Positions 56,039-64,000 of a stretch of DNA of 64,000 bases are shown in pieces. The stretch spans positions 124,001 through 188,000 of the forward strand of contig DATIEP010000055.1 in the NCBI GenBank assembly GCA_035455745.1. The letters run 5' to 3'. Position numbers and translations under genes: made by a program. The stretch's first letter is position 1, and the number at the start of each line of letters is the position of its first letter. This DNA is from JADGGM01 sp027307005. Lineage in GTDB: Bacteria; Gemmatimonadota; Gemmatimonadetes; Gemmatimonadales; Gemmatimonadaceae. The notes under the pieces are model-generated. The model was not told the DNA's origin and ran no database searches. It saw nothing but the letters and a program-made list of their open reading frames with translations.

Positions 56039-57169
56039 TCAGAACATCTCGCTCCAGGAGCTGGTCGTTTCGGGAAACGGGCGAGCGCCGGAATGCGACG
56101 CGCTCTCGATTGCGCATGCGGAGTACGTGATCGCCGACGCATTGGTGAGCGATAGACGATCGGCCACCACGATACCCGTGACGCGCGCGTCGGCCTCGAG
56201 CCGCGCCGCGCCCCGCACGAGCAGCACGCCCGTAAATCGTGCGCCTGCAACGAGACTGAGATTCCCATCGACGACCAGCATTCCCTGACCTGCTCCGCCA
56301 GAAAGCGTCAGATCACCGGTGGCGTGGATGACCGGGAAATAGGAGCCGCACGGCGAATCGGGTCCGAGTAGGCGCAGCGGGTCGCCCAAGTTTGCGTCAG
56401 CGTTAGGATCGCAGGCGTTCTGAGCATCGACGACGGGCGCCGGCGACAGGGTGATGCCGGGCGCCAGTCGGCGCCCGACGCTGGCAAGAAATGAGCGGTC
56501 CACCTGACCGAACTGCTCGGGCGTTTCTGGGCGAAGCGCGAGAACGGTATCGCGGATGAGTCGCGTGGCACGAAGGCAGCCCTGCGGCGTGCATTCACCG
56601 GTGTCGATCGGCACCTGCGGGGGGACGCTCACGGCAGCCACATCGGAGTCAGGCGTTAGGCAATCCTCCAGAACGCCGGCGCCTCCTCCACCGATTGACG
56701 AACCGCCGTGCAGAGACAGGCCGTTCTTGGCAACGGCAGCGGCCGCGGGCATGACGGGACGGTGAAACGACACGAGCAGCGCCACGCGGCGATGCGCGGC
56801 ACGCGGCGCAATACCAGCGGTGCCATCGGCGAGGATCAGCGCACTCGACGTGGTGAGCATCCAGATCTGTGTCGTCGCCGCGGCGCTTCCAAACAGGTGC
56901 TCGGTGAACGAAGCGACTTGCCTAACTGGAGGCTCATTGGTCCAGGCGGCGCGCCACTGTTGCGGGGCAATTGCCGTGTACGCCGCGTGTTCGGCTGCCG
57001 CGAACGCGCTCGCCCGTACGAGCGCGCCGCTCTCGATGCGTTCCTCGTGCAGCGCCGCGACGAAGGACGCGGCCGCGAGCGCGCCCAGTACGGCCAGCAG
57101 TATCAAGACCAGAATGAGCGTAGCGCCGCGCCGGCTCCGCCGCGCATGGGCGTAAAGGTCATCTTGCAT
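56039..57169 (-). CDS. PilX-like protein, tandem copy A
   Basis: The 376-residue product has a PilX-type N-terminus (ATLILVLILLAVLGALAAAS, then AFAAAEHAAYTA) and a long beta-helix-like C-terminal part. It is a clear paralogue of the product at 58522-59658: both contain GDPLR, CxSYxPVI, a GQGxLxVxGxLS run, and a final TYSxCA. The start shares one base with the pilW stop (TAATG). It is the end of cassette A, which directly precedes pilM. Confidence 0.75.
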   Translation of the reverse strand: MQDDLYAHARRSRRGATLILVLILLAVLGALAAASFVAALHEERIESGALVRASAFAAAEHAAYTAIAPQQWRAAWTNEPPVRQVASFTEHLFGSAAATTQIWMLTTSSALILADGTAGIAPRAAHRRVALLVSFHRPVMPAAAAVAKNGLSLHGGSSIGGGGAGVLEDCLTPDSDVAAVSVPPQVPIDTGECTPQGCLRATRLIRDTVLALRPETPEQFGQVDRSFLASVGRRLAPGITLSPAPVVDAQNACDPNADANLGDPLRLLGPDSPCGSYFPVIHATGDLTLSGGAGQGMLVVDGNLSLVAGARFTGVLLVRGAARLEADARVTGIVVADRLSLTNASAITYSACAIESASHSGARPFPETTSSWSEMF

Positions 57170-58044
57170 TAGCGGCGAGGTCGAATGGTGAATAGCACTG
57201 AATCGACGAATACGCCCGGCCGGATGCCCGGGAGATGCAGACGCGCGGCACTGGCGGCTCGCATCATGACATCGATGCGTGTGACGCGATTTGGATCGGC
57301 GGTTGGCGCGTCCGCGCTGTCTCGAAAGACAAAACGCATGCCGCCCACCGAATACGGGCCACTCACGGGCTGGACGATGGCGCAGGGCGTCGCGCGCGTA
57401 GCGAGACAGTCGCGAAAGCCCAGATACCAGCCGCCGTCCGCGGACTTGTACAGCTCGTACCTGGCGCGGCGAACGAAGCGCAGCGCGGCACCAGGCCCAA
57501 CGCCCCGAGGCACCGGGGTCGTTAGGCGAACGGCCATCGTCGACGCGGTGGCGTCCGGCGCTCTGAAATCAGCCGAGCATCCACGCCCCGACGTCGTCGC
57601 CGATGCCATGGCGTATGCATCCCAGCGAGCGGAATCAGCATCGGCGTGCGCAGTGAACACCATGACGGTGTCACCCGCCTCGGGCGCCGAGATCCACGAC
57701 GTGAGATTGGCTACGGACGATGAGCGAGACGGAAACACGAGCAACGTGCGCGAGGAGTCGAGCCCGCAGAGAATCGAGAACCCGGTCGCCATTCGAAACT
57801 CGACGTACGTATCGCCCATGGCATAGATCCCGCCACGCGGCGGCGACGTGGCCCGAAGGTCGTATCGCAACGCGTCGACCCCCTCGCGAAGTGCTCGACG
57901 CGTTTCGATGATCTGTTCGAGCGCAAACGCGAGATGTTCCTGGCGCACAGCTATCGAAATCGCCGTCGCTCCGACGACGGCGGCAACGACCAGGCCGATG
58001 ACGAGCTCGATCAGCGTGAAGCCCCGGAGCGATCCGCGGGTCAT
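57169..58044 (-). CDS. PilW-like minor pilin, tandem copy A
   Basis: The 291-residue prepilin has a 9-residue leader ending MTRGSLRG, with cleavage before FTLIELVIGLVVAAVVG. Its body matches copy B along its length: IYAMGDTYVEFRM, SWISAPEAGD, and GAALRFVRRARYELYKS followed by WYLGFRDCLATR. ATG 58044 overlaps the PilV stop as ATGA; ATG 58050 is a possible alternative. Confidence 0.82.
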   Translation of the reverse strand: MTRGSLRGFTLIELVIGLVVAAVVGATAISIAVRQEHLAFALEQIIETRRALREGVDALRYDLRATSPPRGGIYAMGDTYVEFRMATGFSILCGLDSSRTLLVFPSRSSSVANLTSWISAPEAGDTVMVFTAHADADSARWDAYAMASATTSGRGCSADFRAPDATASTMAVRLTTPVPRGVGPGAALRFVRRARYELYKSADGGWYLGFRDCLATRATPCAIVQPVSGPYSVGGMRFVFRDSADAPTADPNRVTRIDVMMRAASAARLHLPGIRPGVFVDSVLFTIRPRR

Positions 58045-58403
58045 CGGCATGGCGCCGCCGATTTGAAGACTTGGGTGATGGGATGTGCGGCGAGTCGGTC
58101 GACAATCACGACGCTGTCGACGCTTTGCTGGACGCTGTCGACGCCAATGCTCCGCCAGACCGCTGAAACACCGAGTGCGCTGTCGGCACCGGCAGACGAC
58201 GCGCAGCCGGCGCGATGCAGCAGCTCGAACCGCGTACTAACGGAAGATGCAGCGTGTGCCCGCCGGTTGGCACTCGTTTCGAGTCGCAGGCTGGCAGCAC
58301 CCGTTGCGGCGATGGCGAGCACGCCGACGCCGAGCAGTGTGATGGCGGCGAGCGCTTCGACGACGCTGGTGCCACCGCGGCGATGACAACGACGTTTGGT
58401 CAC
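58041..58403 (-). CDS. PilV-like minor pilin, tandem copy A
   Basis: The 120-residue product has an unusual prepilin leader: HRRGG with cleavage before TSVVEALAAITLLGVGVL, so residue +1 is Thr rather than Phe or another hydrophobic residue. GTG 58403 is chosen because GGAGGAGTC lies 7 bases upstream. It corresponds to copy B at 60618-60995. No FimT copy precedes it. Confidence 0.68.
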   Translation of the reverse strand: MTKRRCHRRGGTSVVEALAAITLLGVGVLAIAATGAASLRLETSANRRAHAASSVSTRFELLHRAGCASSAGADSALGVSAVWRSIGVDSVQQSVDSVVIVDRLAAHPITQVFKSAAPCR

Positions 58404-58430
58404 GGCCACAGACTCCTCCAGGAGTGGACG

Positions 58431-58478
58431 TGCCAAAGAAAGCGCGCTCCGGCTGAATCGTATCAGCCGAAGCGCGCT
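58431..58478 (-). terminator. Long hairpin between the tandem minor-pilin cassettes
   Basis: A stem of 15 bp with one mismatch (58441-58456 with 58463-58478) and a 6-base loop is followed on the minus strand by TTCTTTGG. It lies 44 bases after the PilX-like copy B stop and only about 20 bases before the ribosome-binding site of copy A. It looks like an intrinsic terminator, possibly partial. Confidence 0.7.
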
Positions 58479-58521
58479 GGTCGAACCGAATCTTCGCGGT
58501 GTGGGCCGCTACGTCGTCAAC

Positions 58522-59658
58522 TCAATAGAGGTCGACCCATGAGCGGCCAGACGCAAGCTGCGGCGACGCGATCGCCTTCATCGCGAAGCTCGAGGCGCAG
58601 CTCGAGTAGGTAATTACCGCGTTTCCGAGAACGGTGTTCTGCTCGAGGTCGACGTTCTGCGCAAGCACGCCGCCGGTGAAGTGTCCACCGGTGCCAGTTG
58701 TCTTTAGGTGGCCGGTCACGATCACGATGCCGTAGAACTGGAACCCGCCGGCAACCGAGAGATCGCCGTTCACGAGCAGCAGGCCCTGCCCAACGCCGCC
58801 GGTAACCGAAAGGTTGCCGTTGGAGTAGATGACCGGATAGTAGCTGCTGCAGTATGCGGTTGCGGGTACGATTCGGAGCGGGTCGCCCCAGTTGTTCAAG
58901 TCGGTCGTCTTGCAGGTCGTGCCAGTATACGAGGGCGCCATGCCATTCAACGTGCCGCCCGAATACGTCAGGTTGGCGCTCGACGCGAGGTCCTGGAAGG
59001 AGACGTTTCCGAACTGCGTGTACGTACTGTCGTTGTTCGCCAGCGGCGTCTGTTCGATTTTCGGGTTACCCGCGATGCAGTTACTACAGCCCGAGGTGCT
59101 GATTTGAGTCGAGTCCGCGATCGCGATACCGGGCAGCGACGTGTCCGGGGGCGGGCAGTTCCAGTTGCTTACGCTGTCATCGGTGCCATCGATGAACGAG
59201 CTGCCACCGATCTTCGTGCTACCGCGCGTGGTCAGAGCACCGAGCAGTTTCACAGTCGGGAAGTTCAGCGCAACGATGGCGCCGAGCCGTTTGCGGGCTT
59301 GCGCGCCGACAATCGTACCGACACGTCCTTCCGAAGTGATGGCGAACTCACCGTTCCCGAGATACGTCACGCGGACCGTGTCGACAGATCCGTCGCCGGG
59401 CGAATACGCTCTCGTCGTGTCCAACGTGCCGGTGATAGACGTGTTGTTCCACGACTTGCTCCACTGTCCCGTCGACACGATGGCATTGAGACCGTATTCG
59501 GCGGCAGTAAGTGCGCGCGCTTGGAGCACCGTGTTGCGACCAATACGGAACTCCTGTGTGGCGGCGAAGAATACGCCCACAATGAGCGCGCCGATAATCA
59601 CAATGGCGACCATCGCCACCGTGAGTGCGAAGCCACGTTGTGGCGACCGCGCGATCAT
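58522..59658 (-). CDS. PilX-like protein, tandem copy B
   Basis: The 378-residue product has an N-terminal FALTVAMVAIVIIGALIVGV helix, then AAEYGLNAIVSTGQWSKSWN. A C-terminal beta-helix part begins around NWGDPLRIVPA. ATG 59658 is preceded by GAGGAGG at 6-base spacing; ATG 59685 is a weaker alternative. It is closely paralogous to copy A. The repeat GGxxVxGxLxxxGxxxF pattern suggests a stacked beta-solenoid that could form a surface fibre or tip protein. Confidence 0.75.
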   Translation of the reverse strand: MIARSPQRGFALTVAMVAIVIIGALIVGVFFAATQEFRIGRNTVLQARALTAAEYGLNAIVSTGQWSKSWNNTSITGTLDTTRAYSPGDGSVDTVRVTYLGNGEFAITSEGRVGTIVGAQARKRLGAIVALNFPTVKLLGALTTRGSTKIGGSSFIDGTDDSVSNWNCPPPDTSLPGIAIADSTQISTSGCSNCIAGNPKIEQTPLANNDSTYTQFGNVSFQDLASSANLTYSGGTLNGMAPSYTGTTCKTTDLNNWGDPLRIVPATAYCSSYYPVIYSNGNLSVTGGVGQGLLLVNGDLSVAGGFQFYGIVIVTGHLKTTGTGGHFTGGVLAQNVDLEQNTVLGNAVITYSSCASSFAMKAIASPQLASGRSWVDLY

Positions 59659-59688
59659 CGTCGACCTCCTCGTAAGTGCGTTCATCGG

Positions 59689-60624
59689 TCAGTTGCGGAC
59701 GGCGAGAAAAACGGAGAGCGAGTCCTGGTAGAATCCCTGAGCTCGGCCCGGCGTGTGAATGATGCTTCGACTCTGCGCGCGAGTGACAATGCCGATGCGC
59801 CGCACCTGCGACGAGTCGGCAGTCACGGCACCTGTGGAGTCGTAATAGGTCAACTCGAGGCCGCTCGTTCCGCTGTTGGCGGCCGGCAGATACGGGCCGC
59901 TCACCGGCTCGAGTGTCGTGCACGCCGGCGTTCGCGTCGGCAGGCAATCGTAGAAGCCGAGGTACCAGAGGTTATCCGACGCCTGGAACAACTGATATCG
60001 CGCGCGACGGAAGAAGCGCATCGCGGCACCGACGGACACAGTGGACGGTAGCGCCGTGTTGATTGGAATGAGAAATCCCGATCCCGCTTCGCCGGCCGTG
60101 GTGGTGAATCCACTCGTCGTTGGGCAGTTGGCCGATCCGGTTGCGGCTGACGACAGCTGGTCAGGATCCCATTTGTCATCGGACGAATTGACGCTGGTGT
60201 CGGCGTCGTAGACGAAGACCGAATCGCCATTCTGCGGCGCGGCGATCCACGATGTGAGACCCGTGTTCGTGGACAGCACGAGCGGCGGCACGGTGACCGA
60301 TTTGCGATCGACGCTGATCGTGCAAGCGGTCGCTGCGCCGGTGACTAACCGGAAATCGATGAACGTTCGGCCCATCGCGTAGATGTCGCCTTTGCTCGGC
60401 GACAACGAGCGCAGATCTGACGTCAGCATCGCGACGCCGTCACGAACGCTGCCGCGTGTTTCGAGCACGCCCGAGGAACCAGAGTAGAAGCGCTGCTGGC
60501 GCACAATGATTCCCATCATACCGCCGGCGACAATCGCCAGCAGCACGATCGCGACGATGAGCTCGATGAGCGTGAAGCCGCGACGAGCAGCGCGGCGGTC
60601 AGTCCGGACGCGAGCGTTCAGCAC
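59689..60624 (-). CDS. PilW-like minor pilin, tandem copy B
   Basis: The 311-residue prepilin is cleaved before FTLIELIVAIVLLAIVAGG after a leader ending ARRG. It matches copy A in the IYAMGRTFIDFRL, GAAMRFFRRARYQLFQA and LGFYDCLPTR segments. GTG 60624 overlaps the PilV stop by seven bases. Confidence 0.83.
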   Translation of the reverse strand: MLNARVRTDRRAARRGFTLIELIVAIVLLAIVAGGMMGIIVRQQRFYSGSSGVLETRGSVRDGVAMLTSDLRSLSPSKGDIYAMGRTFIDFRLVTGAATACTISVDRKSVTVPPLVLSTNTGLTSWIAAPQNGDSVFVYDADTSVNSSDDKWDPDQLSSAATGSANCPTTSGFTTTAGEAGSGFLIPINTALPSTVSVGAAMRFFRRARYQLFQASDNLWYLGFYDCLPTRTPACTTLEPVSGPYLPAANSGTSGLELTYYDSTGAVTADSSQVRRIGIVTRAQSRSIIHTPGRAQGFYQDSLSVFLAVRN

Positions 60625-60995
60625 TTGACGTAACTCGTGAAGACGAGCGGCGACGGCTTCCGTCCGCCGGCCGCTGTGTAGGTGACGGAGTCGGTCACGC
60701 TGTCGACACTGGCGGCGATGCTTTTCACGTGCCAGTGCTCCGTCATGCCACGGGTGGTAGCGGTACCGCTCGTGACACTGGCGCACGTGGTGCTCCGCAT
60801 CTGTTCGAAGCGGCTGATGGCGACGTTCGCGGCAATCGTCTGTTGAGCGCCACCGCCGATGAGGCGCGAGACGCTGGCGGCGGTGCCGGCCAGGCCTAAC
60901 ACGCCGATCGCCATGATGACGATGGCGACGAGCACCTCGACGATGGTGAAGCCGCGATTGTTCCGAGCCTGCTTGATCACTGTGCGAGTTGGCAT
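60618..60995 (-). CDS. PilV-like minor pilin, tandem copy B
   Basis: The 125-residue product has a leader ending NNRG with cleavage before FTIVEVLVAIVIMAIGVLG. A small C-terminal domain ends in VFTSYVKC. ATG 60995 overlaps the FimT gene by 19 bases. Confidence 0.82.
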   Translation of the reverse strand: MPTRTVIKQARNNRGFTIVEVLVAIVIMAIGVLGLAGTAASVSRLIGGGAQQTIAANVAISRFEQMRSTTCASVTSGTATTRGMTEHWHVKSIAASVDSVTDSVTYTAAGGRKPSPLVFTSYVKC

Positions 60996-61447
60996 TGGCT
61001 TACCGAGACCTTTCCCCAACCGACGACGCACACCGAATCTTGTACGCCGTTGCGGGAAACGCGGATTTTCGGGGAAGTGGAATACGCGCCTGTCAGGAGC
61101 ACCCCGCGGGGATCGAATGTAATCGTGTCACTCGGTGACGCAGCGAGAGTCACGCCATTTCCGCTGCCCAGATTCTGCGATGCGAAGAGGCTTTTTCCTC
61201 CACTCGTGGTCGTCACCACCAGCTGAATCGCGTTGCCGTTGCGGACGAAGTACGCGACGCGACCGCTCTGAATCGACAGTGCACGAGCCTGGCTCACGTA
61301 CGAGGCCACTTCCGAACGTGCACTTCTCACGGCCAGTACATCGGTGCTGTTCGTGAGCTTCGGCAACGAGATCGCGGTGATGATGCCGATCAACGCAAAG
61401 ACAATCACCATTTCGATCAGGGTCACGCCTGCAACAGATCTTTTCAT
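60977..61447 (-). CDS. FimT/GspH-family minor pilin
   Basis: The 156-residue product has a 7-residue leader with cleavage before VTLIEMVIVFALIGIITA and a beta-domain that follows. ATG 61447 has GAGGT upstream. It begins cassette B. Like the FimT at 36662, it belongs to a family in which some members bind DNA, but the DNA-binding loop was not identified here. Confidence 0.82.
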   Translation of the reverse strand: MKRSVAGVTLIEMVIVFALIGIITAISLPKLTNSTDVLAVRSARSEVASYVSQARALSIQSGRVAYFVRNGNAIQLVVTTTSGGKSLFASQNLGSGNGVTLAASPSDTITFDPRGVLLTGAYSTSPKIRVSRNGVQDSVCVVGWGKVSVSQCQLAQ

Positions 61448-61586
61448 TCGTACCTCGCATCATGAGCGACCTGCAGTGCCGGGCCCATCGCGCAACCATC
61501 AGTCGAGAGACACGGCCCCATTCGGTCAGGACGAAGGGCGCGCGTCGTCGCAACGCACAATCGTCAATGAATCTTGATTCCGCCAA

Positions 61587-62942
61587 TCAATCGCCAAGGC
61601 CGTAGTCTCGAATTTTGTAGAGCAGCGCGCGGTGCGAGAGCTCGAGGAGTTGCGCAGCGCGTGTCCGGTTGCCGCGCGTCTGCTGCAACGCGCGCTGAAT
61701 CAGCACGCGTTCGAGCTGTTCGGTCTGACGTTTCACCGAGAGGTCCGTCGGCTCAACGACCGCGTTATCCGTCGAACGCATCGTGTCCGTGAGATCGACG
61801 AGATGCGCGGCCTCGATGCTCGGGCCAGTCGCCATGACGAGCGCGCGTTCGATCACGTTCTCGAGCTCGCGAACGTTGCCCGGCCACGCATATGCGGTCA
61901 GCATGCGCATGGCGTCCGGCGCGATTTGCCTAACGTCGAGCGAGAGCCGCGCGTTGTGGCGCCGCAGGAAGTGGAGCGCCAACTCGGCGACATCCTCTCG
62001 GCGCTCGCGCAGCGGCGGGAGGCGAATCGACACGACGTTGATGCGATAGTACAAGTCGCCGCGAAAGCGATTGACGCTCACATCTGCCGCGAGATCGCGA
62101 TTCGTCGCCGCGATGACGCGCACGTCGACGCGGCGGGCGGTGTTGGCGCCAACGCGGCGCACCTCTCCCTCTTGAAGGGCGCGCAGCAGCTTGACCTGGA
62201 GCGATGCGGGCAACTCGCCGATTTCGTCGAGGAACAACGTGCCACCATCTGCCTCCTCGAAAAGGCCAGGCTTGTCGCTGGTCGCGCCGGTAAACGAGCC
62301 TTTGACGTGCCCAAACAGCTCTGATTCGAGCAGCGTCTCGGGAATCGCACCGCAGTTGACGGCGACGAACGACTTGTCGGCGCGCGGGCCTTCGTCGTGG
62401 ACGAGACGCGCGATCAACTCTTTCCCGGTACCGCTTTCGCCGGTGATCAGGACCGTTGACGGGTGACGCGCGACTTTGCGAGCGACGGCGATGGCGGAGA
62501 GCAGCGTTGGGCTTCGCCCGATCATGGGCCCGCCGCGCATGGTCGAAAGTTCTTCCTCCAACCGCTCGACTTTGGCGCGGAGCTTCTCGCGCTCGGCTGC
62601 CTTACGGACGCAGAGAATGACTTCTTCGGCGCGAAACGGCTTCTGGATGTAGTCGTAGGCGCCGCGCTGCATGGCGGCGATCGCGGTATCGGCGTCGCCG
62701 TATGCGCTCATCGCGATGACCAGCCCGCGGCCGTGCTGCGCTTCGTAACGCTCGAGGAACTCGAGGCCGCCCATCGTGGGCATGCGCAGGTCGCAGAGGA
62801 CGAGGTCCGCATCGCTGCTCGCGAGTGTTTCGAGCGCTTCGGCGGCGTGGCTTGCCGTCGCGGTGTCGAAGCCTTCTGCGCCGAGAATGCGATCGAGCGT
62901 TTGGCGGAGTCCCGGCTCGTCGTCGACGATGAGAATCTTCAC
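61587..62942 (-). CDS. PilR-like sigma-54-dependent response regulator
   Basis: The 451-residue protein has an intact receiver (acidic pair Asp7-Asp8, phospho-acceptor Asp51 in CDLRMP, Lys in QKPF), a sigma-54 AAA+ domain (GESGTGKE, GSFTGA, WPGNVRELENVIE) and a Fis-type helix-turn-helix (RGNRTRAAQLLELSHRALLYK). GTG 62942 overlaps the kinase stop as GTGA. It precedes cassette B and probably controls pilus genes, as PilR does. Confidence 0.88.
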   Translation of the reverse strand: MKILIVDDEPGLRQTLDRILGAEGFDTATASHAAEALETLASSDADLVLCDLRMPTMGGLEFLERYEAQHGRGLVIAMSAYGDADTAIAAMQRGAYDYIQKPFRAEEVILCVRKAAEREKLRAKVERLEEELSTMRGGPMIGRSPTLLSAIAVARKVARHPSTVLITGESGTGKELIARLVHDEGPRADKSFVAVNCGAIPETLLESELFGHVKGSFTGATSDKPGLFEEADGGTLFLDEIGELPASLQVKLLRALQEGEVRRVGANTARRVDVRVIAATNRDLAADVSVNRFRGDLYYRINVVSIRLPPLRERREDVAELALHFLRRHNARLSLDVRQIAPDAMRMLTAYAWPGNVRELENVIERALVMATGPSIEAAHLVDLTDTMRSTDNAVVEPTDLSVKRQTEQLERVLIQRALQQTRGNRTRAAQLLELSHRALLYKIRDYGLGD

Positions 62943-64000
62943 GACGCCGGCTCGAGCGGCAGGATGTCGGTGGCCAGATCGTCGGACGGCTCTTGCAACG
63001 GCACGGGGAAATAGATCACGAATGCGGCGCCGCCCTCGCGCGCTTCGCGCACCCACACCGTTCCGCCGAGGCCCTCGACGATCCGTGCGACGATGGCGAG
63101 ACCGAGGCCGGTTCCCTTGCCCGGTTCCTTCGTGGTGAAAAACGGGTCGAAGACGCGCTCGGTCTCGCTCCACGGGATTCCGGGACCGCTGTCCGCGACG
63201 ACCAACGTGATCACTTCACGCAGTTCGCCAACGGAGCGCAGCCAGGCGCGGACGCGAGCGTTAGGCTGGCGGTCGATCGCGATCGCCGCGGCGTCCTCGC
63301 GCCGCCGATCTCCGGCTTCCGTGATGTCGACGAAGGGAATGCATTCCGAGATGACGCTGACCGTGCCGCCGCCGCTCATCGCATCGACGGCGTTGAGCAG
63401 AAGATTGACCATCACCTGTTCGAGCTCGTGCGCATCGCCCGTGAGGGGCGGCAGCTGGTCGCTGAGCGTGAGGGTGAGGCGGCTCTGGCGGAGGGCGCCT
63501 TGATCGGTGAGCATCTCGGCGACACGACACACGATGGCGTTGAGATCGACCGGTTCGAGGCTGCGGTGGCGGGGACGCGCGTAGTCGAGCATGCCGCGCA
63601 TGATGCGGTCGATGCGCGCGCTCTCGCGTTCGATCCCGGCGATGGCGTCGGCGGCGTCGGCGCTGCCGTTCATGCTGCGGCGCAGCAAGTGGGCGTAGCC
63701 GTCGATTGCGCCTAACGGGTTGCCGATCTCGTGCGCCACGCCTGCCGCCAACCGTCCGACCGAGGCGACCTTTTCGAGGTGTCCGTGTTGGGCTTGCTCC
63801 TCGAGCAGGCGGCTGGTCATGCGGTTGATGCTGCGCGCGAGGCGGGCGAGCTCGATGGTCGACCCGTGCGGGACGCGGCGTGTGAGGTCGCCATTGGCGA
63901 TGGCCTCGGTAGCCTCGACGACGCGGTCGATGGGATCGAGGACGAGTCCCTGCACCTTGTAGGCGCCAAAGGCAACGAACACCACGACGTCGGCGATGAT
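62939..64000 (-). CDS. PilS-like sensor histidine kinase (5' end outside window)
   Basis: The visible 353 residues run from the window edge in frame. They comprise a HAMP domain (GDLTRRVPHGS), a HisKA dimerisation domain with phospho-acceptor His in GVAHEIGNPLGAIDGY, and an ATPase domain with N box NLLLNAVDAM, G1 DSGPGIP and G2 GTGLGLAI. The sensor region and start lie to the right of 64000. It is coupled to the regulator downstream. Confidence 0.9.
   Translation of the reverse strand: MIADVVVFVAFGAYKVQGLVLDPIDRVVEATEAIANGDLTRRVPHGSTIELARLARSINRMTSRLLEEQAQHGHLEKVASVGRLAAGVAHEIGNPLGAIDGYAHLLRRSMNGSADAADAIAGIERESARIDRIMRGMLDYARPRHRSLEPVDLNAIVCRVAEMLTDQGALRQSRLTLTLSDQLPPLTGDAHELEQVMVNLLLNAVDAMSGGGTVSVISECIPFVDITEAGDRRREDAAAIAIDRQPNARVRAWLRSVGELREVITLVVADSGPGIPWSETERVFDPFFTTKEPGKGTGLGLAIVARIVEGLGGTVWVREAREGGAAFVIYFPVPLQEPSDDLATDILPLEPAS

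Noticed and set aside
56118..57155. Plus-strand frames opposite the pilin cassettes
   Set aside because: They are shadows of the minus-strand pilin genes, which have clear prepilin leaders and overlapping starts.

Overview
The window is GC-rich and densely coded. It carries no rRNA, tRNA, CRISPR array or insertion sequence that I can recognise. The gene set points to a member of Gemmatimonadota or a close relative (inference): an ADOP-type duplicated permease, a YncE-like propeller lipoprotein, a DUF885 protein, S9 and M20 peptidases, split F0 ATP synthase genes, and many genes joined by 4-base ATGA/GTGA overlaps. No phylogenetic marker was tested.

Left part (1-16.2 kb): a truncated SprT-like gene and a phosphoesterase; a cstA / S9 peptidase / ybdD operon that may couple substrate uptake to peptide cleavage; an ADOP permease; a propeller lipoprotein; a DUF885 protein coupled to a short LeuA-like synthase; an M20 peptidase; and a coupled nucleotidyltransferase-cupin pair. 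Next (16.3-19.6 kb) comes the ATP synthase F0 sector plus delta (atpZ, an atpI-like gene, atpB, atpE, atpF, atpH). Its promoter lies so close to the first ATG that the transcript may be leaderless, and the F1 alpha/gamma/beta/epsilon genes are not adjacent.

Middle part (19.8-32.9 kb): a BsuPI-domain protein, a MoxR ATPase, a protein that fuses a degenerate kinase domain to an intact one, dUTPase, a large BTAD/AAA regulator, a membrane HD-GYP protein preceded by an unannotated 23-residue ORF and a candidate terminator, a sigma-54 activator with a degenerate receiver domain, a MogA-like protein and GcvT.

Right part (33-64 kb), all on the minus strand: a minor-pilin operon (FimT, PilV, PilW with an FN3-like tail, and a PilX-like protein); argF; the conserved block topA-trmFO-xerC-hslV-hslU with a half-length Smg protein before topA and an extra membrane protein before hslV; aroK and aroC; pilMNOPQ followed by a large Ig-like/propeller lipoprotein; two tandem paralogous minor-pilin cassettes; and a PilS/PilR-like two-component pair that runs off the right end. 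Three minor-pilin cassettes, the alignment/secretin operon and a candidate regulator make this a type IV pilus island.

The most unusual signal is not a gene. The octamer GCCTAACG is scattered over both strands (44 exact copies by hand count, 49 of the CCTAACG core). It occurs in genes and between them and is read in different codon frames. Its density of about one per 1.3-1.5 kb resembles DNA-uptake sequences of naturally competent bacteria, and it lies here next to a large pilus gene set.
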